Notes: generated by a model not told the origin, from the sequence alone. A stretch of 64,000 bases of DNA from Nocardiopsis sp. JB363 (GCF_900143625.1 NZ_FRFF01000131.1:1-64000); one strand, 5' to 3'. Counted from the first letter of the stretch, positions 17,401 through 25,042 are shown. Made by a program: numbers and translations.

Positions 17401-18193
17401 AGTCACCGGACTCGGGCACGTCGGTCTGGTCGCCGAACACCTGTGGGGAGGCGACGGGAAGGTCGGCGTAGAAGTCGTAGAACGAGAGCATCGAGCCGCC
17501 GATGAGCCCGTAGAAGCGGGAGCCGATCGCTTGGGAGACCATCGACATCGCCGGGATCGGGGAGAAACCGGCGACCCGGTCGGGGCCGTGTTCGGCGATG
17601 GTGTGCACGTGGGCGGCGGCCGTGATCTCCAGGGCCTCCTCCCAGCTCGCGCGCACCAGTCCGCCCTTGCCGCGGGCGCGCTTGTAGCGGGCGGCGCGTT
17701 CGGGGTCGCCGACGATGTCGGCCCAGGCCAGGACCGGGTCGCCGAGGCGCTCGCGGGCCTCGCGGTACATCTCCAGCAGCACACCGCGTACGTACGGGTA
17801 GCGCACGCGGGTCGGCGAGTAGGTGTACCAGGAGAAGGCGGCGCCGCGAGGGCAGCCTCGGGGCTCGTACTCGGGGCTGTCCGGGCCCACCGACGGGTAG
17901 TCGGTCTGTTGTCCCTCCCAGGTGATGATCCCGTCCTTGACGTAGACCTTCCAGGAGCAGGAGCCGGTGCAGTTCACACCGTGGGTGGAGCGCACCACCT
18001 TGTCGTGGCTCCAGCGGTCCCGGTAGAAGACGTCGGCGTCGCGGCCGCCGACGCGGTGGACGGTACGAAGGTCCTCGGACACCTCTTGGGGGCGGAAGAA
18101 CCTGCGGGTGCGCAGGAGTGCGTCGGAGACCGGACCGTCCATACCGGGTGCGGGCCCGGTTTCGGGGTTTTCGCGCGGATTGTAGCGGGTCAC
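14483..18193 (-). CDS. narG: respiratory nitrate reductase alpha subunit (Mo-bisMGD)
   Basis: The 1236-residue catalytic subunit reduces nitrate to nitrite at a molybdenum bis-MGD centre on the cytoplasmic face. The FS0 cluster ligands are visible as His71, Cys75 and Cys79 in THGVNCTGSCSW with the fourth Cys in EPRGCPRG; the MGD-binding core (LIMWGSNVPVTRTPDAHW, GAGTNHWFHSD) follows. Length equals typical NarG. I choose the GTG at 18193 (VTRYNPRENP), 8-10 bases after GGAGAGAGG; the frame stays open upstream but lacks family similarity. It heads narGHJIK and faces the SufR-like regulator. Confidence 0.97.
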   Translation of the reverse strand: MTRYNPRENPETGPAPGMDGPVSDALLRTRRFFRPQEVSEDLRTVHRVGGRDADVFYRDRWSHDKVVRSTHGVNCTGSCSWKVYVKDGIITWEGQQTDYPSVGPDSPEYEPRGCPRGAAFSWYTYSPTRVRYPYVRGVLLEMYREARERLGDPVLAWADIVGDPERAARYKRARGKGGLVRASWEEALEITAAAHVHTIAEHGPDRVAGFSPIPAMSMVSQAIGSRFYGLIGGSMLSFYDFYADLPVASPQVFGDQTDVPESGDWWNAGYLIMWGSNVPVTRTPDAHWMAEARYRGQKVVVVSPDYADNTKFADEWLAARPGSDGALAMAMGHVVLREFFVERTTPYFDDYVRRYTDLPFLVRLEETDDGYRAGKFLTAQDLGREGENTAFKTVLLDEETGEPVVPNGSLGFRYGEEGEGKWNLELGDTKPRLTLYEDQGSEAVEVHLARFDTEDAPPSRRGVPVRRVGGHLVTTVFDLLLAQYGVGREGLPGTWPTGYDDPDEPGTPAWQETFTGVPAARAERIGREFAANAEESKGRSMIIMGAGTNHWFHSDTIYRAFLTLTTLTGCQGVNGGGWAHYVGQEKTRPLTGYNQMASAGDWSRPPRHMVQTAFWYLHSDQYRYDRFSADQVSSGLGKGLFEGMSTADVIAQSARMGWMPSYPTFDRNPLDLVDDAREAGLPVNEYVPRELKEGRMRFACEDPDAPNNAPRVLTVWRANLLGSSAKGNEYFLKHLLGTDSSLRAEEAPEGQRPRDVHWREEAPEGKLDLLLSLDFRMTSTTVFSDVVLPAATWYEKHDLNSTDMHPFVHPFNPAISPPWQARTDFDAFHGLARSFSELAVDHLGTRRDVVAVPLTHDTPDAMATPNGTVRDWKFGECEPIPGVTMPKLVEVERDYTAIAAKLGALGPLADKLGVTTKGITYNVDKEIDYLGRVNGTVRGGPADGRPALKRDSQMCEAILAFSGTTNGRLATQGFRTLEKRVGTELADLSAESEGKQITFADVQVAPVSVLTSPEWSGSESGGRRYSPFTINVERKKPWHTLTGRQHFFLDHDWITEAGENLPVYRPPLNMHRLFEEPEIGDNGELGVTVRYLTPHNKWSIHSEYQDNLLMLSLSRGGPAIWMSGADADKIGVRDNEWIEAVNRNGVVVARAIVSHRMPEGTVYMHHAQDRLIDVPRAETSGKRGGIHNSITRLLVKPTHLIGGYAQFSYAFNYIGPTGNQRDEVTVIRRRSQEVQY

Positions 18194-18257
18194 TACTGAG
18201 GTCCTCTCTCCTTCGACGGCCGTTGACGACCGTCTCGGTGACCTGTTGCCCTTCCCA

Positions 18258-18345
18258 CCCCACCAGTGGCTGTGGCAGTGGGGCCAAAGTCGTGAGTCCG
18301 GAATAGTCCCGCGAAGGTCTGTACTGGTGGGAGGACTTTGGTCCC
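18258..18345 (-). promoter_or_regulatory. interleaved inverted repeats in the narG leader
   Basis: Two inverted repeats interlock: CCCCACCAGT (18258-18267) pairs with ACTGGTGGG (18323-18331), and GGGGCCAAAGTC (18280-18291) pairs with GACTTTGGTCCC (18334-18345, one mismatch). The order A-B-A'-B' is the topology of an RNA pseudoknot, or of two spaced operators on DNA. The block lies 65-150 bases upstream of the narG GTG. Confidence 0.5.
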
Positions 18346-18395
18346 GCCCCATCGCACGTGCATCCGCACACCCACGTGCTTTTTCACCGTCTACG

Positions 18396-18425
18396 TTGTA
18401 TTTACAATCGGGACCGTGTAAACAC
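18396..18425 (+). promoter_or_regulatory. putative operator of the SufR-like regulator
   Basis: Two short palindromes stand just before the GTG at 18431: TTGTATTTACAA (18396-18407) and GTGTAAACAC (18416-18425), centres 19 bp apart and sharing the TGTAAA/TTTACA core. The AT-rich block is atypical for the genome. Position suggests autoregulation and control of the divergent nar genes. Confidence 0.5.
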
Positions 18426-18430
18426 AAGAT

Positions 18431-19150
18431 GTGAACGACCACAGGCACCAAGGGCGAACGTCCGCCGGCAGCACGGGGATCGATCCCGGCGAGCATCGGG
18501 TCCTCGCCGACCCCAGCCGGGTCGCCGTTCTCCAGACCCTGCGCCGGTCCGACCGTCCGATGGACGTTCGGGAGATCGCCGAGGTGGTCGGGTTGCACAC
18601 CAACACCGTGCGATCGCACCTGGCGCTGTTGACCGACCGGGGGTTGGTCCTGGCCGCCCCCGAGGACCGTGACCGGCCCGGACGCCCGCGCACCCTGTAC
18701 ACCCCGGCCGACGACGATGACCGGCGCGACTACCGGATGCTCGCCGAGGCGTTGGTCGCCCATCTGTCCGCCATGGACGGCGATCAGGCCGAAGCCGCGG
18801 TGCGGGCCGGCCAGGGCCAGGGAGAACGGCTGGTCGACTCCCGGGGGCCGCGCCCTCCCGTGGACGCCGACACCGCCCTCGCCGTGCTGACCGACTTCCT
18901 GCGCGAGACCGGGTTCCGGCCCCGTCCCTCCCCCGACGGCACCCGCGTCGACCTGCACCACTGTCCCTTCCGCGAGCTGGCCGAGGCCGCACCGGACGTG
19001 GTCTGCGGGGTCCACCTGGGCATGATGCGCGGTGCCCTGCGACGCATGCGCGCACCCCTGGAGACCGTGCGGCTGCGCCCCTTCGCCACCCCGGGACACT
19101 GCGTGGCCGAACTACGCGAAACGGAGGTGGAGGACCCTCCCGGGAGCTGA
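18431..19150 (+). CDS. ArsR/SufR-like winged-helix regulator with conserved cysteines
   Basis: The 239-residue protein has an N-terminal winged helix (about residues 28-90; MDVREIAEVVGLHTNTVRSH is the HTH) and a C-terminal domain with Cys178, Cys192 and Cys224 (CPFRELAEAAPDVVC, then PFATPGHC). The layout C-x13-C-x31-C is close to the three-cysteine pattern of SufR, which binds an Fe-S cluster. By family and position between narGHJIK and the nitrite reductase gene I infer a redox- or NO-responsive repressor of both units. The start is a GTG right after the putative operator; no intact Fe-S assembly genes are nearby. Confidence 0.8.
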   Translation: MNDHRHQGRTSAGSTGIDPGEHRVLADPSRVAVLQTLRRSDRPMDVREIAEVVGLHTNTVRSHLALLTDRGLVLAAPEDRDRPGRPRTLYTPADDDDRRDYRMLAEALVAHLSAMDGDQAEAAVRAGQGQGERLVDSRGPRPPVDADTALAVLTDFLRETGFRPRPSPDGTRVDLHHCPFRELAEAAPDVVCGVHLGMMRGALRRMRAPLETVRLRPFATPGHCVAELRETEVEDPPGS

Positions 19151-19305
19151 ACCGCACTCCCCGACGTCTCTCATCCTCGAAGAAACGGCCCCCTTTTCCG
19201 TGCCGCCGGGAGCTCATCGCCCACCGTGCCCCGGAGCACACGCCCCCTGGGCCGGAACCGGCCGGCCGCGCACGCGGCCGTCCCCTGTTCGGAAACGGAG
19301 CCGTC

Positions 19306-21876
19306 ATGCCCGCCACGTTCGTGCGTATCGAACGCCCCGACCGGCCACCGCCGCTGCCACGACAGGTGTCCTGGCACGCCCGCGCCAACGCGATCGCCCT
19401 GGTCTGGGCGTTGCTCGCGGTGTGCGCCGCCGCGTCCGCCGGCCCGCTCGGTCTGCCCTCCTGGTTGCCGGTGCACCTGTTCCTGCTCGGAACGGTCACC
19501 AACGCGATCATCACCTGGACCGAGCACTTCACGGTCGCGCTGCTGCGCCTGCCCGCGACCTCGGACCGCCATCAGGGCGTCCGGCTGGCCGTGCTCAACA
19601 CCGGCGTCGTGGTCCTGGTGGTCGGAGCGACCGCCGCTCTGACGCCCTTCGCCGTGGTGGGGGCGGTGGCCCTCCTGGGTGTGGTCGTGGTGCACACCCT
19701 GGCCTTGGCGCGTGCCTCCCGCGGCGCGCTGGCCGGAAGGTTCGCCCACATCGGCGCCTGGTACACGGCGGCCGGCGCCTCCTTCGTACTGGGGGCCGCG
19801 CTCGGCACGATGATGCTGTTCGACGCCGCCGGGCCCGAGGTCCAGCAACGGTCGTTGGCGGCGCACGTCCACCTCAACCTGTGGGGCTGGGTCGGTCTGG
19901 CGGTGATCGGCAGCCTGTTCACCCTGTGGCCGACCATCCTGCGCACCCGCATCGTGGAGGGGGCGGGCATGGTGGCCCGCCGCGCCCTGGTCCCCGTCCT
20001 GGTGGGGTTGGTGGCGGGTGCCGTCGGGCTCGCCACCGGTATGCGATGGGTGGCTCTGGCCGGGATCGTGGTGTACGCGGCCGGGGTCCTGGTCTGCCTG
20101 GTACCCCTGGTACGCACCGGGCTGCGCAAACGACCGACGGGGGCCGCGGCCTGGTCGGTCGCCGCGTCCCTGGTCTGGTTGCTCGCCGCGCTGGTGGTGG
20201 ACGTCCACACCTTGGCCGTACACGCCCCGCACGAGGTCCACGCCGTCCTGCAACCGCTGCTGCCGTTGTTCCTGGTGGGCTTCACCGGCCAGGTCCTCTT
20301 GGGGTCCCTGACCTACCTGCTTCCGGTGGTGTTGGGCGGCGGCCCCCGAGCGGTCAAGGCCAATACCGCCCTGTTGGGCCGAGGGTGGCCGGTCCGCCTG
20401 GCCACGCTCAACCTCGGTCTACCGCTGACCCTGGCCCCGGACCCGTGGGGCACCGCGGCGTGGGCGCTGGTGCTCGCGTCCGCCGCGACCTTCGTGCTGC
20501 TCGCCGCGGTGGCCGTCCTGCGCGCCTGGGAGGTGACCGCCTCCCCCGGGCTGGTGGGGACCGGGCTGGGCGCCGCGCTGACCGCGCTGGCGTTGGTGTT
20601 CGCCCTCGGTGTTCCCACCGACGAGGAATCCGCCGTCACCCCCACCGGTCGGACGAGCACCGTGGACGTGGCGCTCGGGGACATGGTGGTCGAACCGGGC
20701 ACCGTCACCGTCGACCCCGGCGACGCACTCGTGTTGGAGGTGACCAACGAGGACGCCCAACCGCACGACCTGCGCATGGAGAACGGAACGCGCACCCCCG
20801 TGCTCGCGCCCGGGGAGAGCGCCACCCTGGAGGTGGGGGTGGTGGACGGTCCGTTGCGAGGGTGGTGCTCGGTGATGGGACACCGCGCCTCGGGCATGGA
20901 GATGACCGTGACCACCACCGGCGACGACCTTCCCCTCGCCGAACACGGCGAGGACGCCGGGCACGGGGAACACGGCACGGACTCCGCCGGGCTCACCGGG
21001 GAGCGGCTCGACCTGTCCGGGGAGTTCACCCGGGGCTGGGAGCCCGTCGACGCCGAACTGGACCCGGCCCCCGACACCGACGAGCACGAGGTCGAGATCC
21101 GGGTGAGCGAGTCCGAACAGGAGGTTGCGCCCGGTGTTCGACGACCGGTGTGGACCTTCGGCGACACGGCGCCCGGGCCCGTCCTACGAGGCCGGGTCGG
21201 TGACGTCTTCGACGTCACCCTGATCAACGACGGCACGATCGGGCACAGCATCGACTTCCACGCCGGGTCGCTGGCCCCGGACGAACCCATGCGCACCATC
21301 GCCCCGGGCGAGGAACTCACCTACCGGTTCACCGCCGACAAGGCCGGAGCGTGGCTGTACCACTGCTCGACCGCACCGATGAGCCACCACCTGGCCAACG
21401 GCATGTACGGGGCGGTGATCATCGATCCGCCCGACCTGGCCGAGGTCGACCGCGAGTACGTGCTGGTCCAGGGCGAGCTGTACCCGGGTGAGCCCGGTGA
21501 CGCCGAGCAGACCGCGCGCATCCATGCCGGGCTGCCACAGGGGTGGATGTTCAACGGTGCCGCCATGGGCTACGACCACGCGCCGTTGGCGGCGCGGGTC
21601 GACGAACGTGTGCGGGTGTGGGTGGTGACCGCCGGTCCGGTGGGCGGCACCTCCTTCCACGTGGTCGGGTCGCGCTTCGACACCGTCTACAAGGAGGGCG
21701 CCTACCTGCTGCGCCCCGAGGACGACGGTGGCTCCCAGACACTCGATCTGGGGACGGCCCAGGGTGGTTTCGTCGAGACGACCTTCCCCGAGGCGGGGCA
21801 CTACCCCTTCGTCGATCACGACCTGCGCCACGCCGAGGGCGGCGCCCACGGACACTTCGAGGTGGAGGAACCCTGA
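19306..21876 (+). CDS. nirK: membrane-anchored copper nitrite reductase with extra cupredoxin domain
   Basis: The 856-residue protein fuses three parts. Residues about 25-440 form some 11 membrane spans with His-rich segments (TWTEHFTVALL, AHVHLNLWGW, VHTLAVHAPHEVH). Residues about 446-535 are a cupredoxin with type-1 copper ligands His487, Cys521, His526, Met531. Residues about 600-856 are a two-domain NirK: type-1 ligands His647, Cys687, His695, Met700 and type-2 ligands His652, His686 and His785 (TSFHVVG) are all present, with the loop spacing of AniA-like enzymes. It should reduce nitrite to NO outside the membrane, the extra cupredoxin probably relaying electrons. ATG 19306 follows a GGAAACGGAG site. 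The gene is coupled to the next one. Confidence 0.93.
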   Translation: MPATFVRIERPDRPPPLPRQVSWHARANAIALVWALLAVCAAASAGPLGLPSWLPVHLFLLGTVTNAIITWTEHFTVALLRLPATSDRHQGVRLAVLNTGVVVLVVGATAALTPFAVVGAVALLGVVVVHTLALARASRGALAGRFAHIGAWYTAAGASFVLGAALGTMMLFDAAGPEVQQRSLAAHVHLNLWGWVGLAVIGSLFTLWPTILRTRIVEGAGMVARRALVPVLVGLVAGAVGLATGMRWVALAGIVVYAAGVLVCLVPLVRTGLRKRPTGAAAWSVAASLVWLLAALVVDVHTLAVHAPHEVHAVLQPLLPLFLVGFTGQVLLGSLTYLLPVVLGGGPRAVKANTALLGRGWPVRLATLNLGLPLTLAPDPWGTAAWALVLASAATFVLLAAVAVLRAWEVTASPGLVGTGLGAALTALALVFALGVPTDEESAVTPTGRTSTVDVALGDMVVEPGTVTVDPGDALVLEVTNEDAQPHDLRMENGTRTPVLAPGESATLEVGVVDGPLRGWCSVMGHRASGMEMTVTTTGDDLPLAEHGEDAGHGEHGTDSAGLTGERLDLSGEFTRGWEPVDAELDPAPDTDEHEVEIRVSESEQEVAPGVRRPVWTFGDTAPGPVLRGRVGDVFDVTLINDGTIGHSIDFHAGSLAPDEPMRTIAPGEELTYRFTADKAGAWLYHCSTAPMSHHLANGMYGAVIIDPPDLAEVDREYVLVQGELYPGEPGDAEQTARIHAGLPQGWMFNGAAMGYDHAPLAARVDERVRVWVVTAGPVGGTSFHVVGSRFDTVYKEGAYLLRPEDDGGSQTLDLGTAQGGFVETTFPEAGHYPFVDHDLRHAEGGAHGHFEVEEP

Positions 21877-22316
21877 TGGAGGAAGCGGTCTGGGCAGGGG
21901 TGCGTTTTCTACACGTGCTCTCGGCCATGTTGTGGGTGGGCGGACAGCTCACCGTGTCCCTGGTGGTCATGCCCCTGGCCCGACGGACCCTGGAAGGCGA
22001 ACATCGATCCACGGTGCTCAGGGCGATCGGTAAACGCTTCGGGTCCCTCACGGCGGGGTTCTTCCTGCCGGTCCAACTGGGCACGGGGATCGCCCTGGCC
22101 TGGGGGGCCGGGGTGACCTGGGCCTCCCTGCTCGAACCCGGATACGGCCGGGTGCTGGCGGCGAAGTTGGTGCTGTTCTGCGTGGTGATGGTCGCGGCGA
22201 CGCTGCACGGCGCGACCACCCGCACCAGGCCGCGCCTGGCCCGGACCATGGCGATGACGAGCCTGGTGACCTCGGTCGGCGTGGTCCTGCTGGCCACCCT
22301 GCTGCCGAGGATCTGA
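21876..22316 (+). CDS. small CopD/DUF2269-like membrane protein
   Basis: The 146-residue protein has four predicted membrane spans and starts FLHVLSAMLWVGGQLTVSLVV, the His and Gly-Gln pattern of CopD-like and DUF2269/DUF4149 membrane proteins. Its ATG shares one base with the stop of the nitrite reductase gene, so the two are translated together. A role in copper supply or heme/quinol contact for the nitrite reductase is an inference from context only. An imperfect GC-rich stem-loop (about 22324-22352) follows. Confidence 0.8.
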   Translation: MEEAVWAGVRFLHVLSAMLWVGGQLTVSLVVMPLARRTLEGEHRSTVLRAIGKRFGSLTAGFFLPVQLGTGIALAWGAGVTWASLLEPGYGRVLAAKLVLFCVVMVAATLHGATTRTRPRLARTMAMTSLVTSVGVVLLATLLPRI

Positions 22317-22323
22317 CCGGGTG

Positions 22324-22352
22324 GAGCCCCGGCCCGATCCGGGTCGGGGCCT
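22324..22352. terminator. putative terminator after the nirK unit
   Basis: GAGCCCCGGCCCG and CGGGTCGGGGCCTC can pair over about 12 bp with one bulge and one mismatch. It lies between convergent genes and may serve both. Confidence 0.5.
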
Positions 22353-22418
22353 CTGAGCGTGCGGCGGGCCGAGTAACGGCGCCCTCCGCACGGCGGCCGG
22401 TTCCCGCGCGTGGCGGTC

Positions 22419-22583
22419 CTACTCGTCGTCGGTGGAGGCCACCGCGTGGACGACCACGTAGCCACCGGATTGCGGCTCCGGCACCTTCTCGTCGAGCCGG
22501 ACGGCCTCATCGGACCGCAGGGTCTCCAACAGACGCTCGACGTCGTCCTCCTGGCCACGTAGCCGGAGTTTGACCCTGGACAT
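22419..22583 (-). CDS. 54-residue conserved-looking hypothetical protein
   Basis: The short protein MSRVKLRLRG... ends in HAVASTDDE and has a mixed alpha/beta composition (VKLRLRG strand, DDVERLLETL helix, GGYVVVHAV strand) like a small ferredoxin-like or ACT-like fold. The ATG at 22583 has a good site, GAGGGG, 4 bases upstream. The function is unknown. An upstream stem-loop and an AT-rich inverted repeat show that it has its own regulated promoter. It is convergent with the nirK unit and may belong to the same regulon. Confidence 0.65.
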   Translation of the reverse strand: MSRVKLRLRGQEDDVERLLETLRSDEAVRLDEKVPEPQSGGYVVVHAVASTDDE

Positions 22584-22620
22584 GGTCCCCTCGATTCCCG
22601 AAGTGATGCGTGGACGGTGG

Positions 22621-22650
22621 GTGTCACGGGCGCTGACCCGCGCCCGTGAC
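22621..22650 (-). promoter_or_regulatory. perfect stem-loop in the 5' leader of the 54-residue gene
   Basis: TGTCACGGGCG and CGCCCGTGACA form a perfect 11-bp stem with an 8-base loop, between the AT-rich promoter region and the ATG at 22583. It could be an attenuator or an mRNA-stabilising hairpin. Confidence 0.5.
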
Positions 22651-22666
22651 ACCAGTGTAGAAAACA

Positions 22667-22683
22667 ACCTACCGAATAGATAG
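22667..22683 (-). promoter_or_regulatory. AT-rich inverted repeat upstream of the 54-residue gene
   Basis: CCTACC-GAATA-GATAGG is an imperfect inverted repeat (one mismatch) within an AT-rich stretch 22656-22690. It is placed where a promoter or operator for the minus-strand small gene should lie. Confidence 0.4.
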
Positions 22684-23147
22684 GAAAATCGCCCGCTCCG
22701 GCGTGTGCTCGGCGAACACGCGGACACGAAGGCCCGTACTCAGGGACATGACCGCACGTGACCACGCGCGGAGGTCGGGCGCGGATGGTGGCCGGCGCCA
22801 ACCGGGGCTCACCGCCGAACAGGCCACCAGGAACGACCAGATCGGCTTGTCTCACGATCTGCGCAATGGAAGCAGAGAACGGAATCGGAAGCGAGGGAGT
22901 GGTTCCAGCAGCCCGATGAGACTGACCCGGTCGCTGGAAAACCCATCGCTTCCCCAACGGTTCCCCCGTAATGTGCTCCTCCCCGGGCCGGGCCGAGACC
23001 CCGGAGGGGGCCACCACGGCTTTCCCGAATTCGGACGAGAAACGCGAAGAGCCCGTAGGGCCGGCGACAGGATTTCCATCGCTCGCGGATCAGGACTTTC
23101 CCGGGGGCGGCCATGAAAGAAGTATCCGCAGTCGCCCAGGAGGAGAG
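22684..23147. other. intergenic stretch upstream of the ABC exporter pair
   Basis: About 460 bases hold no gene I can support. The only structure seen is an 8-bp inverted repeat GGAAGCGA (22887-22894) and TCGCTTCC (22946-22953) spanning about 50 bases, and scattered GC-rich hairpins. A long leader RNA for the downstream operon is possible. Confidence 0.4.
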
Positions 23148-23210
23148 ATGTCGAACGCCCGGGTCCGGGGCACGGTCGCCCGTCACCTCGACGAGGAAGA
23201 GCAGGCGTGA
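23148..23210 (+). CDS. 20-residue ORF translationally coupled to the ABC exporter
   Basis: An ATG at 23148 follows a strong AGGAGG (23138-23143) and encodes MSNARVRGTVARHLDEEE plus two residues. Its TGA (23208-23210) overlaps the GTG start of the ABC transporter gene by 4 bp (GTGA). The ribosome binding site of the transporter itself is weak, so this small ORF probably drives its translation. Whether the peptide has a function of its own (leader peptide, exported peptide) is unknown; the charge-rich sequence does not resemble a known RiPP precursor. Confidence 0.55.
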   Translation: MSNARVRGTVARHLDEEEQA

Positions 23211-25042
23211 GCGCGGATACGAGCCTCCTGCCGCCCCCGGCGACACGGTGGGTGATCCCCGCCCTGGTCCGGTATTCCTTCTCCGTGGCACCGGGCATGG
23301 CCACCCTGACCACGGTGACGGCCGTCCTCGCCGGAGCGGCCCCGGTGGGTATCACCATCGGAATCGGCGGGCTGGTGGACGGTCTCACCTCCGCCATCGG
23401 CCAAGGGATCGGCACCCCCGCGGCGCAGGAGTGCTACCGCTGGGTCGCCCTCATCGTCGCGCTGTTCTTCCTCACCCATATCACCGAGTCGGCACGGACG
23501 GCTCTGGGTCGGGCCCTCGGCCGCCGGGTCACCGGTCGGCTGGGCGAGCGCGTGATGATGGCCGCCTCGGAGCCGACGACCGTCGGCCACCTCGAGAATC
23601 CGGCCTACCAGGACCGGATCGGGCGGGCACGGGGCAACGGAACCATCGACATGCCTCCCGGCGAAGCGGTCTTCGGCTTCTCGACCAAGGCCTCGTTGTG
23701 GGTGACCGGCGTCGGCTCCGCGGCTCTGCTCACCCAGATCACCTGGGGGCTGGGGCTCATCGTCTTCGCCATCTTCGTCGTGCTCCACTTCCGACTGGTC
23801 CGGAACTACCGGATCGCCGTCATCGAGACCGTGAACCAGACGAAGAAGCTCCGTCGTACGTCCTACCTGCGGGACGTACCCACAACGCCGGGAACGGCCC
23901 GGGAAGTGCGGCTCTTCGGCCTCACGGCCTTCTTCCGCGACGCCTACCACTCGGAGTGGCGCGTGAACATGACGGAGGTCTGGCGGCGGCGGCGTGAGCA
24001 TCGCTTGTTCGTCGTCGTGTTCGTCGTGGTCACCGGCGTCACGGTCGCCTCGGTCTTCTACTACCTGGCGTACCGGGCGGCCACCGGAGGCACGACGGTG
24101 GGCGATCTGGCGCTCGGTGGCCTCGCCCTCCGGGCTCTTCTCCAGGTGCTCCGTTCGGACGAGGACGACCTCCGCACCAGCTTCGGGGCGAAGGCGGCCG
24201 CCGAGGCGTTCGCCTTTCCGGTCGTGGTGCCGCCGGACGAGCCGGACCCCGGTCCCTGGACCGTGCCGGTCTCGACCGTCTCCTGTGAGGGTCTGCGCTT
24301 CCGCTACGGCGGCGCCGCGGATGATGTGCTGCACGGCATCGACCTGGAAATCCCCGCTGGTCAGTCACTCGCCATCGTCGGACTCAACGGGGCCGGCAAG
24401 ACGACGCTGGCCCGGCTTCTCGCCGGCCTGGACGCTCCGAGCGGGGGCTCCGTGCGCGTCGGTGGGACCCCGGTCCAGGACCCCGACCGCAGGAGCTGGC
24501 AGCGTCAGGTGGTCGCCGTCTTCCAGGACTTCGGTCGCTATGAGCTGACCGTGCGGGACAACATCGCCTTCGGTTCCCTGGCTCATGCGGACGACGAGGA
24601 GGGCCTGCGCGCCGTGGCGCGGCAGGCCGGGTTGTCGAAGTTCATCGAAGGACTTCCGAAAGGCTGGGACACGGTGATGTCCAGTGGGTACACGGGCGGG
24701 GTCGACGCGTCGGGCGGTGAGTGGCAACGCATCGCCATCGCCCGAGCGCTGTTCGGCCTGCGGCACGGCGCACGGCTCCTGATCATGGACGAGCCGGCCG
24801 CGAGCCTCGACGCTCGCGCCGAGGCTCAGCTCTACGACACGTTCCACGAGCTCACGGCAGGAGCCACCACCGTCGCGATCTCCCATCGGTTCGCGACCGT
24901 GCGTAAGGCGGAACGGGTGATCGTGCTCGATCAGGGCCGGATCGTCGAGGACGGCGCACACGAGGATCTGATCAGCGCCGACGGCCGGTACGCCGAGCTG
25001 TTCCGCCTGCAAGCGAAGCGTTTCGAGGAGGCAACGTCGTGA
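23207..25042 (+). CDS. ABC exporter, fused permease and ATPase (first of a pair)
   Basis: The 611-residue protein has an N-terminal membrane domain (about residues 20-310, six spans predicted) and a C-terminal nucleotide-binding domain with Walker A GLNGAGKTTLARLLAG, signature SGGEWQRIAIARAL, Walker B LLIMDEPAASLD and the H-loop SHRFATV. It belongs to the MsbA/LanT-like exporter class without a peptidase domain. The start GTG overlaps the upstream 20-residue ORF and its stop overlaps the second exporter gene by 4 bp, pointing to a heterodimer. The exported molecule is not evident; no synthase is adjacent. Confidence 0.93.
   Translation: MSADTSLLPPPATRWVIPALVRYSFSVAPGMATLTTVTAVLAGAAPVGITIGIGGLVDGLTSAIGQGIGTPAAQECYRWVALIVALFFLTHITESARTALGRALGRRVTGRLGERVMMAASEPTTVGHLENPAYQDRIGRARGNGTIDMPPGEAVFGFSTKASLWVTGVGSAALLTQITWGLGLIVFAIFVVLHFRLVRNYRIAVIETVNQTKKLRRTSYLRDVPTTPGTAREVRLFGLTAFFRDAYHSEWRVNMTEVWRRRREHRLFVVVFVVVTGVTVASVFYYLAYRAATGGTTVGDLALGGLALRALLQVLRSDEDDLRTSFGAKAAAEAFAFPVVVPPDEPDPGPWTVPVSTVSCEGLRFRYGGAADDVLHGIDLEIPAGQSLAIVGLNGAGKTTLARLLAGLDAPSGGSVRVGGTPVQDPDRRSWQRQVVAVFQDFGRYELTVRDNIAFGSLAHADDEEGLRAVARQAGLSKFIEGLPKGWDTVMSSGYTGGVDASGGEWQRIAIARALFGLRHGARLLIMDEPAASLDARAEAQLYDTFHELTAGATTVAISHRFATVRKAERVIVLDQGRIVEDGAHEDLISADGRYAELFRLQAKRFEEATS

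Noticed and set aside
18194..19099. In-frame upstream extension of narG by about 300 codons
   Set aside because: It would run through the regulator gene on the other strand, has no NarG-like sequence, and the GTG at 18193 gives the family length.
22684..23147. Known riboswitch (T-box, cobalamin, ydaO) upstream of the exporters
   Set aside because: None of the core consensus boxes I could recall was found; only weak inverted repeats.
22809..23415. Minus-strand frames in and around the exporter leader
   Set aside because: Composition is that of antisense shadow and no start site or family is visible.
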